Source: Syntrophomonadaceae bacterium
GTDB taxonomy: Bacteria; Bacillota; Dethiobacteria; DTU022
Assembly: GCA_007131435.1 (NCBI GenBank)
Contig: SLQM01000147.1
Coordinates: 1 to 5,841, forward strand
Length of the DNA stretch: 5,841 bases
Direction of reading: 5' to 3'
In this document: positions 1 through 5,071 of the stretch, piece by piece
Numbering within the stretch: position 1 is the stretch's first letter
How the letters are laid out: each line of letters begins with the position of its first letter
Translations under genes and position numbers: made by a program
Notes under the pieces: generated by a model
Databases searched by the model: none
What the model saw: the letters and a program-made list of their open reading frames with translations, nothing else
Told to the model about the DNA's origin: nothing

Positions 1-1
1 A

Positions 2-133
2 CTTTCTAATGCTGACAACCTGGTTATTATAAATCTTTTCGCAACCACCCAGGACAGCCGGGCAAAAATAATCATTTCAGAAACCCCGGAGAAGGCCTTG
101 AAAATCCTGATGGAAAGCATTGATGAGGTTTAA
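2..133 (+). CDS. C-terminal fragment of an unidentified protein
   Basis: This is the last 43 codons of a gene that begins before the window; it is the only plus-strand frame open from the left edge to the TAA at 131-133. The visible tail has a hydrophobic strand (LVIINLF) and then a polar stretch with the segment RAKIIISETPEKALKILMES, which looks like a beta strand followed by an amphipathic helix and suggests a small soluble alpha/beta domain. I do not recognise the family and assign no function. It converges on the tspO-like gene, with about 106 bp between the two stop codons. Confidence is limited by the short length; the open frame and protein-like composition are the only support. Confidence 0.5.
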   Translation, partial: LSNADNLVIINLFATTQDSRAKIIISETPEKALKILMESIDEV

Positions 134-193
134 TAAAGCAGGAATCGATTTATTATCACATTTCAGGTTGCGGCATCAAGGGTGCTTATGTTT

Positions 194-242
194 TAGCGGA
201 GAGAAAGCAGCAATTTTCAAATTTTCTCTCGAAACTCTGCTA
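194..242. repeat. Imperfect hairpin between convergent genes
   Basis: Two nested inverted repeats lie here. The inner one is GAGAGAAA (199-206) against TTTCTCTC (223-230), 8 bp perfect. The outer one is TAGCGGAG (194-201) against CTCTGCTA (235-242), 7 pairs plus one possible G-U. They share bases 199-201, so the two stems cannot both form in full. The outer right arm includes the TAG stop of the tspO-like gene. No run of T follows on either strand, so a classical intrinsic terminator is not shown; a weak transcript-end or mRNA-stabilising structure is possible. Confidence 0.3.
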
Positions 243-638
243 ACCAGTATTCATAACAGTAATATTCAACTGCAGTACGGATGCAAATAAAACCCATAGA
301 AGGTAGGGTAGATTAACAAATGTGATCCAGGGCAAATAGGGGTAAATAATGACCAGGGCCCAGCTCAGTGTGCCAAGAACAAGCAGAATGTCAACAGAAG
401 CAAGGAAGTTATTTTTCATACCAAACTGGATCGGAGTAAATAAAAAATTAAAAACCAGGTTAAGAGTAAACGGTATGATTAAAATTAAAGGTAAATGTCC
501 AGTAAATGCATTATAAAAGACCATTCCAAAGGAAACAAAAATAATCATGTAAAGTATCGACCATACCGGCCCGAACAACCAGGCAGGTGGAGCCCAGGAA
601 GGTTTTTTTAATTGAGCGTACCAACTGCTCGAATCCAT
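240..638 (-). CDS. tspO: Short TspO/MBR family membrane protein
   Basis: A 132-residue integral membrane protein of the TspO/MBR (tryptophan-rich sensory protein, PF03073) family. Members bind porphyrins, cholesterol or related ligands and have been linked to tetrapyrrole handling and stress signalling; the ligand here is unknown. The family signature is clear: WYAQLKKPSWAPPAW at residues 6-20, FGPVWSILY at 22-30, an LNLVFNFLFTP motif at 59-69 (counterpart of the usual AxNxxWTP), and PYLLWVLFASVLQLN at 111-125. There are seven tryptophans. Four membrane segments are visible (about 21-42, 48-72, 78-102 and 104-128), whereas the usual protein has five: helix 1, normally before the WY..L.KP motif, is absent. 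The ATG at 638 is supported by GGAGGGGT at 645-652 with 6 bp spacing, so the short N-terminus looks genuine. It lies on the same strand as, and downstream of, the acyltransferase remnant. Family assignment is firm, function is not. Confidence 0.9.
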   Translation of the reverse strand: MDSSSWYAQLKKPSWAPPAWLFGPVWSILYMIIFVSFGMVFYNAFTGHLPLILIIPFTLNLVFNFLFTPIQFGMKNNFLASVDILLVLGTLSWALVIIYPYLPWITFVNLPYLLWVLFASVLQLNITVMNTG

Positions 639-656
639 ATATCCACCCCTCCATCC

Positions 657-679
657 ACTGATCAGTTTTATATAAAACT
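657..679. promoter_or_regulatory. Two overlapping palindromes upstream of the tspO-like gene
   Basis: ACTGATCAGT (657-666) is a perfect 10-bp palindrome, and AGTTTTATATAAAACT (664-679) is a perfect 16-bp palindrome. They overlap by three bases and sit directly upstream of the Shine-Dalgarno of the tspO-like gene. The larger one contains TATAAA/TTTATA and could be a -10 region or a dimeric regulator site; on RNA it would form a weak AU hairpin. I could not pair it with a convincing -35, so the role is open. Confidence 0.4.
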
Positions 680-709
680 ATAATAAATAGGATTCATAAT
701 GTTGTTTAT

Positions 710-981
710 TTATAGCCCAAATCCGGATTCAACCAGCTTTTTAAGATCTGTAAACGCCCTGACAGCTGGGGCTCCGTCTATTACATCATGATCCACCAGG
801 CGTTAAAAGAGATGTTTTCCCCCTGCTCTTTAAGGCGGCCAATTTTATTACGGGCTGCTGTAACATCAAGCTCCAGGATAACCCAGACATGATGCTTGGC
901 AAAAGCTGCCGCCCCGATATCCATCGTGGCAAGCCTGCTGACCGGGAATTCTTTAATTTCATAATTATCTAATTCAGGCAT
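710..981 (-). pseudogene. 2-oxoacid dehydrogenase E2-type acyltransferase remnant, internally deleted and frameshifted
   Basis: Starting at ATG 981 (GAGGT Shine-Dalgarno 7 bp upstream), the first 62 codons match the start of the free-standing E2 catalytic (chloramphenicol-acetyltransferase-like, PF00198) family that lacks lipoyl domains: SRLATMDIG at residues 15-23, KHH at 29-31, LELDVTAAR at 36-44 and ISFNAW at 57-62. This frame stops at 783-781. The frame shifted by one base carries the family's C-terminal end: DHDVIDGAPAVRAFTDL (793-743), with the HxxxDG catalytic motif, then a tail ending VESGFGL and TAA at 712-710. From memory of the family, an intact protein is roughly 250-290 residues, so about 170-190 central residues are missing. 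The junction falls near TGGTGG (around 796-801 on the plus strand), where the Trp codon of NAW meets the TGG in the expected ATGGATCATGAT, suggesting a short-homology deletion. Without the core the protein cannot fold as an acyltransferase. An assembly error is the alternative. Confidence 0.85.
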
Positions 982-1031
982 TGAGCAGACCTCGAATCAT
1001 AGCTGTCCATTTAGAATTGCTAATCGCTATC

Positions 1032-1040
1032 ATTGTATCA
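1032..1040 (-). promoter_or_regulatory. Extended -10 element for the acyltransferase remnant
   Basis: Read on the minus strand, 1040-1032 is TGATACAAT: a TGn extension followed by TACAAT, five of six matches to the sigma-A -10 consensus. The -35 position 17 bp upstream is poor (ATATCA), as tolerated by extended -10 promoters. The same nine bases occur in the promoter proposed for the trehalose gene. Assignment is by motif only. Confidence 0.35.
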
Positions 1041-1063
1041 CGAAGGGTAAATATTGATATAAT
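1033..1063 (+). promoter_or_regulatory. Candidate sigma-A promoter for the YdeI-GNAT genes
   Basis: A perfect TATAAT at 1058-1063 is preceded by TTGTAT at 1033-1038, with a 19-bp spacer, which is longer than ideal. It would place transcription start near 1070 and leave a leader of about 80 bases before the YdeI-like gene. Its -35 overlaps the minus-strand extended -10 of the divergent gene, so the two promoters would compete for polymerase. Confidence 0.4.
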
Positions 1064-1151
1064 AAACATGTACATAAAGAAGCAAGGAAACTGAGCGCTT
1101 GAAATAGAAGTCTGAATTTATTCTAATACACGGAAAGGAAGTTGATATATA

Positions 1152-1412
1152 ATGGGAAAAGATTATTCAAAACTCAAACGCCCCCGGCACGCAATGCCGG
1201 ATTTTGTAAAACAAGCTCTTGTCCGAAATAGCTTGATGGAAGCTTACAAAAAAAGGCCTGATTATCAGCAAAATGACTATCTCGGTTGGATTCATGAAGC
1301 AAAACTCAAAGAAACAAAAATGAAAAGGCTCAACCAGATGCTTGATGAACTGGAAAAAGGCGGCGTTTACATGAATATGGACCATCCACCATCAGCAAAA
1401 AGCAAAGAATAA
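1152..1412 (+). CDS. YdeI/OmpD-associated family protein, minimal form
   Basis: An 86-residue soluble protein consisting almost entirely of the bacteriocin-protection YdeI/OmpD-associated (OmdA, PF13376-like) domain, about residues 15-74. The hallmarks are MPDFVKQAL near the start, YQQNDYLGWIHEAKLKET at 38-55 (the family's WI..AK..ET core), and a basic helix KMKRLNQMLDELEKG at 56-70. Many YdeI proteins carry an additional N-terminal DUF1801-type domain; here only the OmdA part is present, and there is no signal peptide. Family members have been tied to resistance against host or bacterial antimicrobial peptides in enterics, but the biochemical role is not settled and should not be carried over. 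ATG 1152 follows AAGGAAG (1135-1141) with 10 bp spacing. The GNAT gene follows after 51 bp on the same strand, so cotranscription is likely. Confidence 0.85.
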   Translation: MGKDYSKLKRPRHAMPDFVKQALVRNSLMEAYKKRPDYQQNDYLGWIHEAKLKETKMKRLNQMLDELEKGGVYMNMDHPPSAKSKE

Positions 1413-1447
1413 AGACATCAGTCTAAAGATGTTACTAAATGAGAGGC

Positions 1448-1453
1448 AGGGGG
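1448..1453 (+). promoter_or_regulatory. Ribosome binding site deciding the GTG start of the GNAT gene
   Basis: AGGGGG lies 10 bp before GTG 1464. In the same frame a TGA at 1440-1442 closes off any upstream start, and the next ATG would be residue 31, inside the acetyltransferase fold. GTG 1464 is therefore the best-supported start. Confidence 0.7.
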
Positions 1454-1463
1454 AATAATATCC

Positions 1464-1973
1464 GTGGAGCAAATTATTATTCGCGATGCGCTTGAAAAAG
1501 ATTTTCCCGCCATAGTAAAACTAAACGCCGACCAGGTAGAATTTACTAGCGATATGGATGTTGCAAGGCTAAAACTGCTTGACTCACTTGCCATGTATCA
1601 CCGTGTAGCTATTGCAGGCGATAGGGTAGTAGCATTCATGCTTGCCATGAAAGACAATGTGCATTATGAAAACGACAATTATTACTGGTTCTCCGAACGG
1701 TATGACAGTTTCTTATACATTGACCGAATCGTAGTTGCCGCTGGTTTCCAGGGCCGCAAAATCGGCACCATGTTTTACGAAGACATTTTTCAATTTGCAA
1801 GGGATAACCGTATACCTCTAATTACCTGTGAAATAAATTCTGTGCCACCAAACGAAAGATCTCTGACTTTCCATGCAAAACATGGATTTGAGGAAGTTGG
1901 AGAACGCTGGCTGGATAAAAATAAAAAGGTATCAAAACAGGTAGCTAGATGTAGATTTAATGCTCAGACATAA
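1464..1973 (+). CDS. GNAT family N-acetyltransferase (COG3818-like)
   Basis: A 169-residue cytoplasmic acetyl-CoA-dependent acyltransferase of the GNAT fold. The N-terminal strand and helix IIIRDALEKDFPAIVKLN (residues 4-21) is the usual start of the domain. YIDRIVVAAGFQGRKIG (85-101) is motif A with the Q/R-x-x-G-x-G pyrophosphate-binding loop, here QGRKIG, so the final Gly-x-Gly/Ala pattern is slightly relaxed. TCEINSVPPNERSLTFHAKHGFEEVG (spanning 121-146) is motif B, with the Asn and aromatic residues typical of predicted acetyltransferases of the COG3818 group. The substrate cannot be read from sequence. The start codon is GTG with AGGGGG 10 bp upstream. It follows the YdeI-like gene by 51 bp without a convincing terminator between them, so the two are probably cotranscribed. 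Family assignment is firm; the subgroup is from memory of its motifs. Confidence 0.9.
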   Translation: MEQIIIRDALEKDFPAIVKLNADQVEFTSDMDVARLKLLDSLAMYHRVAIAGDRVVAFMLAMKDNVHYENDNYYWFSERYDSFLYIDRIVVAAGFQGRKIGTMFYEDIFQFARDNRIPLITCEINSVPPNERSLTFHAKHGFEEVGERWLDKNKKVSKQVARCRFNAQT

Positions 1974-2013
1974 TATGACCATAGCCAGAAATAATTAGCA
2001 AGGCCCATCATTA

Positions 2014-2027
2014 ACTAAGCACTTAGT
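2014..2027. promoter_or_regulatory. Inverted repeat upstream of the CBS gene
   Basis: ACTAAG and CTTAGT flank a CA dinucleotide, giving a 14-bp inverted repeat about 45 bp upstream of the proposed -35 of the CBS gene and 40 bp after the GNAT stop. It is too AT-rich and has no T-run, so it is unlikely to be a terminator; an operator half-site pair is conceivable. Nothing else in the 155-bp gap stands out apart from the promoter-like motifs listed separately. Confidence 0.25.
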
Positions 2028-2058
2028 AACCTATAATCATAGTAATGCTTAAGTCCGC

Positions 2059-2088
2059 TTGATGTGATAAAATAAGGTTAGGTTACAA
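2059..2088 (+). promoter_or_regulatory. Weak candidate promoter for the CBS gene
   Basis: TTGATG (2059-2064) and TTACAA (2083-2088) are separated by 18 bp. The -35 matches four of six consensus bases and the -10 is weak. Transcription would start near 2095 and leave a short leader that includes the strong AAGGAGGGG ribosome site at 2114-2122. Confidence 0.3.
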
Positions 2089-2128
2089 AGATCTCAAAAT
2101 AATATAATTCCAGAAGGAGGGGATTTAG

Positions 2129-2602
2129 ATGTTTCTGGCAGAAGATATTATGACTTCCCCAACAATAACAATTGGCAAAGATAAAAATGTAAAAGAAGCG
2201 CTCAATCTTTTAGCTGATAACAATATCAGCGGTGTGCCGGTAACCGATGAAAACGACGAGCTAATCGGTATTATTTCTGGCGCCGATATTATGCGCTACT
2301 CACAGCAGAAAAAAATGATTCCTTTTTCTAACACTTCACTCTGGGTTGCTCCGCTTGGAGGTTCAGATGAAGATCTGCAGGTGATAAGAAGCGGTTATGA
2401 GAACCTTTACAGAACCCTGATCGAGCAGATCATGACCAAAAAGGTTTATAGTGCGGCCAAAGATACGCCAATATCTGAACTGGCACAGCTAATGAACAAG
2501 CACAATATAAACCGCATCCCCATCGTTGATCCTGACAATAAGGTAATTGGCATTGTTACAAGGAACGACCTGGTTCAATACATGGCCCGTTCTGAATCTT
2601 AA
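2129..2602 (+). CDS. Tandem CBS-domain protein
   Basis: A 157-residue soluble protein made of a Bateman pair of CBS domains and nothing else. CBS1 spans about residues 6-57 (EDIMTSPTITIGKDKNVKEAL at the start; GVPVTDENDELIGIISGADIM as its core). CBS2 spans about 100-153 (QIMTKKVYSAAKDTPISELA; NRIPIVDPDNKVIGIVTRNDLV). The linker of ~40 residues (58-99) is longer than minimal and contains SLWVAPLGG. CBS pairs typically bind AMP, ATP, SAM or similar nucleotides and regulate a partner; the G-I-[IV]-[ST]-x-x-D motifs (GIISGAD, GIVTRND), where the Asp often contacts ribose, are both intact, so binding is plausible. No catalytic domain is attached, so the partner is unknown. ATG 2129 has a very strong AAGGAGGGG site 6 bp upstream, implying good translation. 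It converges on the trehalose gene. Confidence 0.92.
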   Translation: MFLAEDIMTSPTITIGKDKNVKEALNLLADNNISGVPVTDENDELIGIISGADIMRYSQQKKMIPFSNTSLWVAPLGGSDEDLQVIRSGYENLYRTLIEQIMTKKVYSAAKDTPISELAQLMNKHNINRIPIVDPDNKVIGIVTRNDLVQYMARSES

Positions 2603-2611
2603 TACCAGAAA

Positions 2612-2681
2612 CGGGGACGGTTCTTTTTTCAGGTAAAATATAAATCAATTTTGCCAAAACCTGAAAAAAGAACCGTCCCCG
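2612..2681. repeat. Perfect 23-bp inverted repeat, REP/RAYT-like GGGGACGGTTC hairpin
   Basis: The left arm (2612-2634) begins CGGGGACGGTTC, continues with six T and ends CAGGT. The right arm (2659-2681) is its exact reverse complement over 23 bases. The 24-base spacer is AT-rich. The element lies between two convergent genes, 9 bp after the CBS stop and 13 bp before the trehalose gene stop. From memory, GGGGACGGTTC palindromes are dispersed in many Firmicute and delta-proteobacterial genomes, often near REP-associated tyrosine transposases (Y1/RAYT), so this is probably a non-autonomous palindromic unit. It has no T-run after the stem, but it would form a very stable RNA hairpin at the 3' end of both mRNAs and could limit readthrough or protect transcript ends. 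No transposase is in the window. Confidence 0.8.
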
Positions 2682-2694
2682 GTGTCTTCTCCTA

Positions 2695-4923
2695 TCACTG
2701 TGTTCCAATATTCCCAAGGCTTTGCAAGACTCTCCTGGCCTTATTAGTGGAGTCAAGAACAAAACGTGCCCTGGTAAAAGGGCCAAATCCCACTTTAATA
2801 CTCCAGGCCCAATCAGGAAGAACAGAAAAAATATCTTCGTCTGTCCAATCATCACCCGCGGCCAGTATAAAATCCCAATCATCATATTTTTCTAACCACT
2901 GCAGGGTTGCCTTGCCTTTATTAACACCGGCCGGTTTGACTTCAACTACTTTTCTTCCCCGCAGAACCTGTAAACCTGTACCGGACACCATATCATGTAG
3001 GGCATCTGCCAACTCCTTGGACCTCAGATTTCCAAGTTCGGGCTCTGCTTTACGGTAATGCCAGACAAGTGCATAAGACTTTTCTTCAATAAAAGAACCC
3101 GGCGTTCTTACGCTGAACATTTCAAGTAAAGGATAAATATTCTCTTTCCATTCAGCAGTCAAATCCCCGCTGGTCAACTGCCATTCAGGCTTACCTGTTT
3201 CCCGAATCCAGGTCCCATGCTCTGCAACCATATTCACACCGGTACCACCCAGCCATTCTGAAAGAGTATTGCAGTCTCTGCCGCTGATCACCACCACGGT
3301 ATTCTTTGGGTTTTTTGTCAGCATAGATAGTAAATCATAGATTTCAGAATCAGGCTTTGCCTGCTCCGGTTTGCCTGCCAGGGGCACAAGGGTACCATCA
3401 TAATCAAGCAATAACAATCTTTTTCCAGCATTTTCGTAATCAGAATGCATTTCTGATTGCTTTTTATCGGATAGAAAAAACTGCCTGTTGAGTTCCTGTC
3501 GATCCTTGACCTGACAGAGTTGATTGAGGAAGTCTTCCGTCCATTTAAATATGTCATATTTTTCTATCCTTTTACTCATGGACTCTATCCAAGATTTTTT
3601 ATCTTCACCGGAAACTGATAGCCCTTCAGCTATCGCTTCAGCCATCATGTTAATATCATTTGGATTAACTATAATCGCTTCCCCAAGCTCTGAGGCAGCA
3701 CCGGCAGTTTCACTTAGAACAAGGGCTCCCACTGGATTATTAACCTGGCTGGCAATAAACTCTTTTGCAACCAGGTTCATTCCATCCCGAAGCGGGGTTA
3801 CTAGGGCAAGGTCAGCTGAACTGTATAAAGAAACTAGCTGTTTAAAAGGTAATGAGCGGTACATGTAAAGAATAGGCAGCCATCCAGGGGTATCAAAACG
3901 CCCATTTATCTTCCCAACCAGCTCGTCTATTTCACTTTTAAGAAGCTGGTATTCCCGGACTTTTGTCCGTGAAGGTACACAAAGCATCACATAAGTAATC
4001 TTCCCATGCCACTGCGTATATTTATCAAGAAACCGTTCAAAAGCCTTGAGCCGTTCAGGAATCCCTTTAGTAAAATCAAGGCGGTCAACAGAAAGGATTA
4101 TTTTCTCTGTTTTCAGCCTTTTACCAAGCAATTTCCTTTCATTTATAACATCGGGAGAGGACGCTGCTGCCGAAAACCTTCTTGCATCGATCCCCATGGG
4201 AAAGGTATCAACTTTCACTGTCCGGTTATCAACTGTCAACTGACCATAAACCTGCTCCTTACCAAGAATCCTTAACGTACAGCTCAAAAAGTGCCTTGTA
4301 TAATCGTAAGTGTGAAACCCGATCAGATCTGCACCAAGTATTCCTTCTAAAATTTCTTCCCGCCAGGGCAGGTAGCGAAATATTTCCATGGAAGGAAAGG
4401 GAATGTGCAGAAAAAAACCGATTGTAGCATCCGGAATTTCCCTACGCAACATTTGAGGAAGAAGTAACAAGTGGTAATCATGTATCCAGATTATATCTCC
4501 CGGCCTGGTTACCTCCAGCAAGCGATCGCAAAACATTTGATTTACCTTTTTATAAACTGACCACTCTGAAGAGTCATAGATGGTATATGTTGAAAAATAG
4601 TGGAATAAAGGCCACAGCGTCCTGTTGCTGAAGCCTTGATAATATTTTTTTAGATCGGTAGAAGTCAGGTAAACTGGAAAACAGTTGTACTTATCATGAA
4701 GGGTCTTTTCAAGTTCCTGTTTTTTTTCAGCATTGCCTGGGTTCATGCCTGGCCACCCAACCCATAACCCTTCATTACCCTGGTGAAAAGAAGATAGTCC
4801 GGTTGCCAGGCCCCCTACACTGGGAGTAATATTAAGCAGGCCTTGTTTGCTTGATACATTTATCGGCAGCCTATTGGAAGCAATTACCACCCTCTTATTT
4901 GCAAGCTCAAAATCACTATTCAT
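2695..4923 (-). CDS. otsA-otsB: Bifunctional trehalose-6-phosphate synthase/phosphatase (OtsA-OtsB fusion)
   Basis: A 742-residue cytoplasmic enzyme that joins UDP-glucose (or a related donor) to glucose-6-phosphate and then dephosphorylates the product to trehalose, an osmo- and desiccation protectant. Residues ~10-475 form the GT20 synthase: IASNRLPINV (14-23), GGLATGL (37-43), WVGWPG (54-59), NRTLWPLFHYF (100-110), HDYH (148-151), FLHIPFPS (171-178), RLDFTKG with R281/K286 for the nucleotide-sugar phosphates, and LRDGMNLVAKEF (378-389) with the conserved Asp and Glu. Residues ~500-740 form the HAD-type phosphatase: nucleophile motif LLDYDGT with D507/D509, ISGRD (546-550), AEHG (567-570), VKPAGVNKG with K669, and GDDWTDEDIF (690-699). 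All key residues are present in both halves, so both activities are expected. ATG 4923 has AAAGGAGAT (4931-4939) 7 bp upstream. It likely has its own promoter and is followed by the 23-bp inverted repeat. Confidence 0.97.
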   Translation of the reverse strand: MNSDFELANKRVVIASNRLPINVSSKQGLLNITPSVGGLATGLSSFHQGNEGLWVGWPGMNPGNAEKKQELEKTLHDKYNCFPVYLTSTDLKKYYQGFSNRTLWPLFHYFSTYTIYDSSEWSVYKKVNQMFCDRLLEVTRPGDIIWIHDYHLLLLPQMLRREIPDATIGFFLHIPFPSMEIFRYLPWREEILEGILGADLIGFHTYDYTRHFLSCTLRILGKEQVYGQLTVDNRTVKVDTFPMGIDARRFSAAASSPDVINERKLLGKRLKTEKIILSVDRLDFTKGIPERLKAFERFLDKYTQWHGKITYVMLCVPSRTKVREYQLLKSEIDELVGKINGRFDTPGWLPILYMYRSLPFKQLVSLYSSADLALVTPLRDGMNLVAKEFIASQVNNPVGALVLSETAGAASELGEAIIVNPNDINMMAEAIAEGLSVSGEDKKSWIESMSKRIEKYDIFKWTEDFLNQLCQVKDRQELNRQFFLSDKKQSEMHSDYENAGKRLLLLDYDGTLVPLAGKPEQAKPDSEIYDLLSMLTKNPKNTVVVISGRDCNTLSEWLGGTGVNMVAEHGTWIRETGKPEWQLTSGDLTAEWKENIYPLLEMFSVRTPGSFIEEKSYALVWHYRKAEPELGNLRSKELADALHDMVSGTGLQVLRGRKVVEVKPAGVNKGKATLQWLEKYDDWDFILAAGDDWTDEDIFSVLPDWAWSIKVGFGPFTRARFVLDSTNKARRVLQSLGNIGTQ

Positions 4924-4996
4924 TAGGAAAATCTCCTTTAGGCTGAAACGAGGAGCACAAAAAAGTATTATTGAGGCAAATTCTTAGCTATGGTTA

Positions 4997-5025
4997 ATTG
5001 TATCAATAATCAAAAATAAAAACAA
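4997..5025 (-). promoter_or_regulatory. Extended -10 promoter for the trehalose gene
   Basis: On the minus strand TTGTTT (5025-5020) is followed after 17 bp by TACAAT (5002-4997), with TGA immediately before it, giving an extended -10 TGATACAAT. This is the best promoter match in the 148-bp spacer between the transporter and trehalose genes. It leaves a leader of about 65-70 bases before ATG 4923. No convincing general-stress (sigma-B) promoter was found. Confidence 0.5.
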
Positions 5026-5071
5026 TCGAAGCTTTTGTAAAGTTATACCCCCGTTTATGGTTTATTATATT

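Noticed and set aside
131..155. TAATAAA / TTTATTA inverted repeat after the first gene
   Set aside because: A 7-bp stem made only of A and T is expected by chance in such AT-rich sequence and has no terminator tail.
781..981. A stand-alone 66-residue small protein gene on the minus strand
   Set aside because: Its residues are the start of an E2-type acyltransferase, and the matching C-terminus follows at once in another frame, so it is one end of a broken gene.
1167..1385. Minus-strand open frame overlapping the YdeI-like gene
   Set aside because: It is antisense to a recognised domain with no ribosome site.
1415..1432. ACATC/GATGT hairpin between the YdeI-like and GNAT genes as a terminator
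   Set aside because: The stem is only about 5 bp and has no T-run, so it is too weak to separate the two genes.
2103..2108. Perfect TATAAT as -10 of the CBS gene
   Set aside because: It lies 6 bp from the Shine-Dalgarno, so transcripts would start at the ribosome site itself, and no -35 is at the right distance.
2612..2681. Classical intrinsic terminator for the CBS or trehalose gene
   Set aside because: The stem is long and perfect, but no T-run follows it on either strand; the T6/A6 tracts are inside the stem. It is listed as a repeat instead.
2651..3058. Plus-strand open frame opposite the phosphatase domain
   Set aside because: It is antisense to well-conserved catalytic motifs, has no ribosome site and resembles no protein family; its first part is the repeat arm.
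3524..3868. Plus-strand open frame opposite the synthase domain
   Set aside because: It is a shadow of the conserved synthase coding region with no independent support.
5047..5056. GGGTAT-like sequence on the minus strand as a sigma-B -10 for the trehalose gene
   Set aside because: No GTTTAA-like -35 occurs 12-15 bp upstream, and the extended -10 at 4997-5005 is a better candidate.
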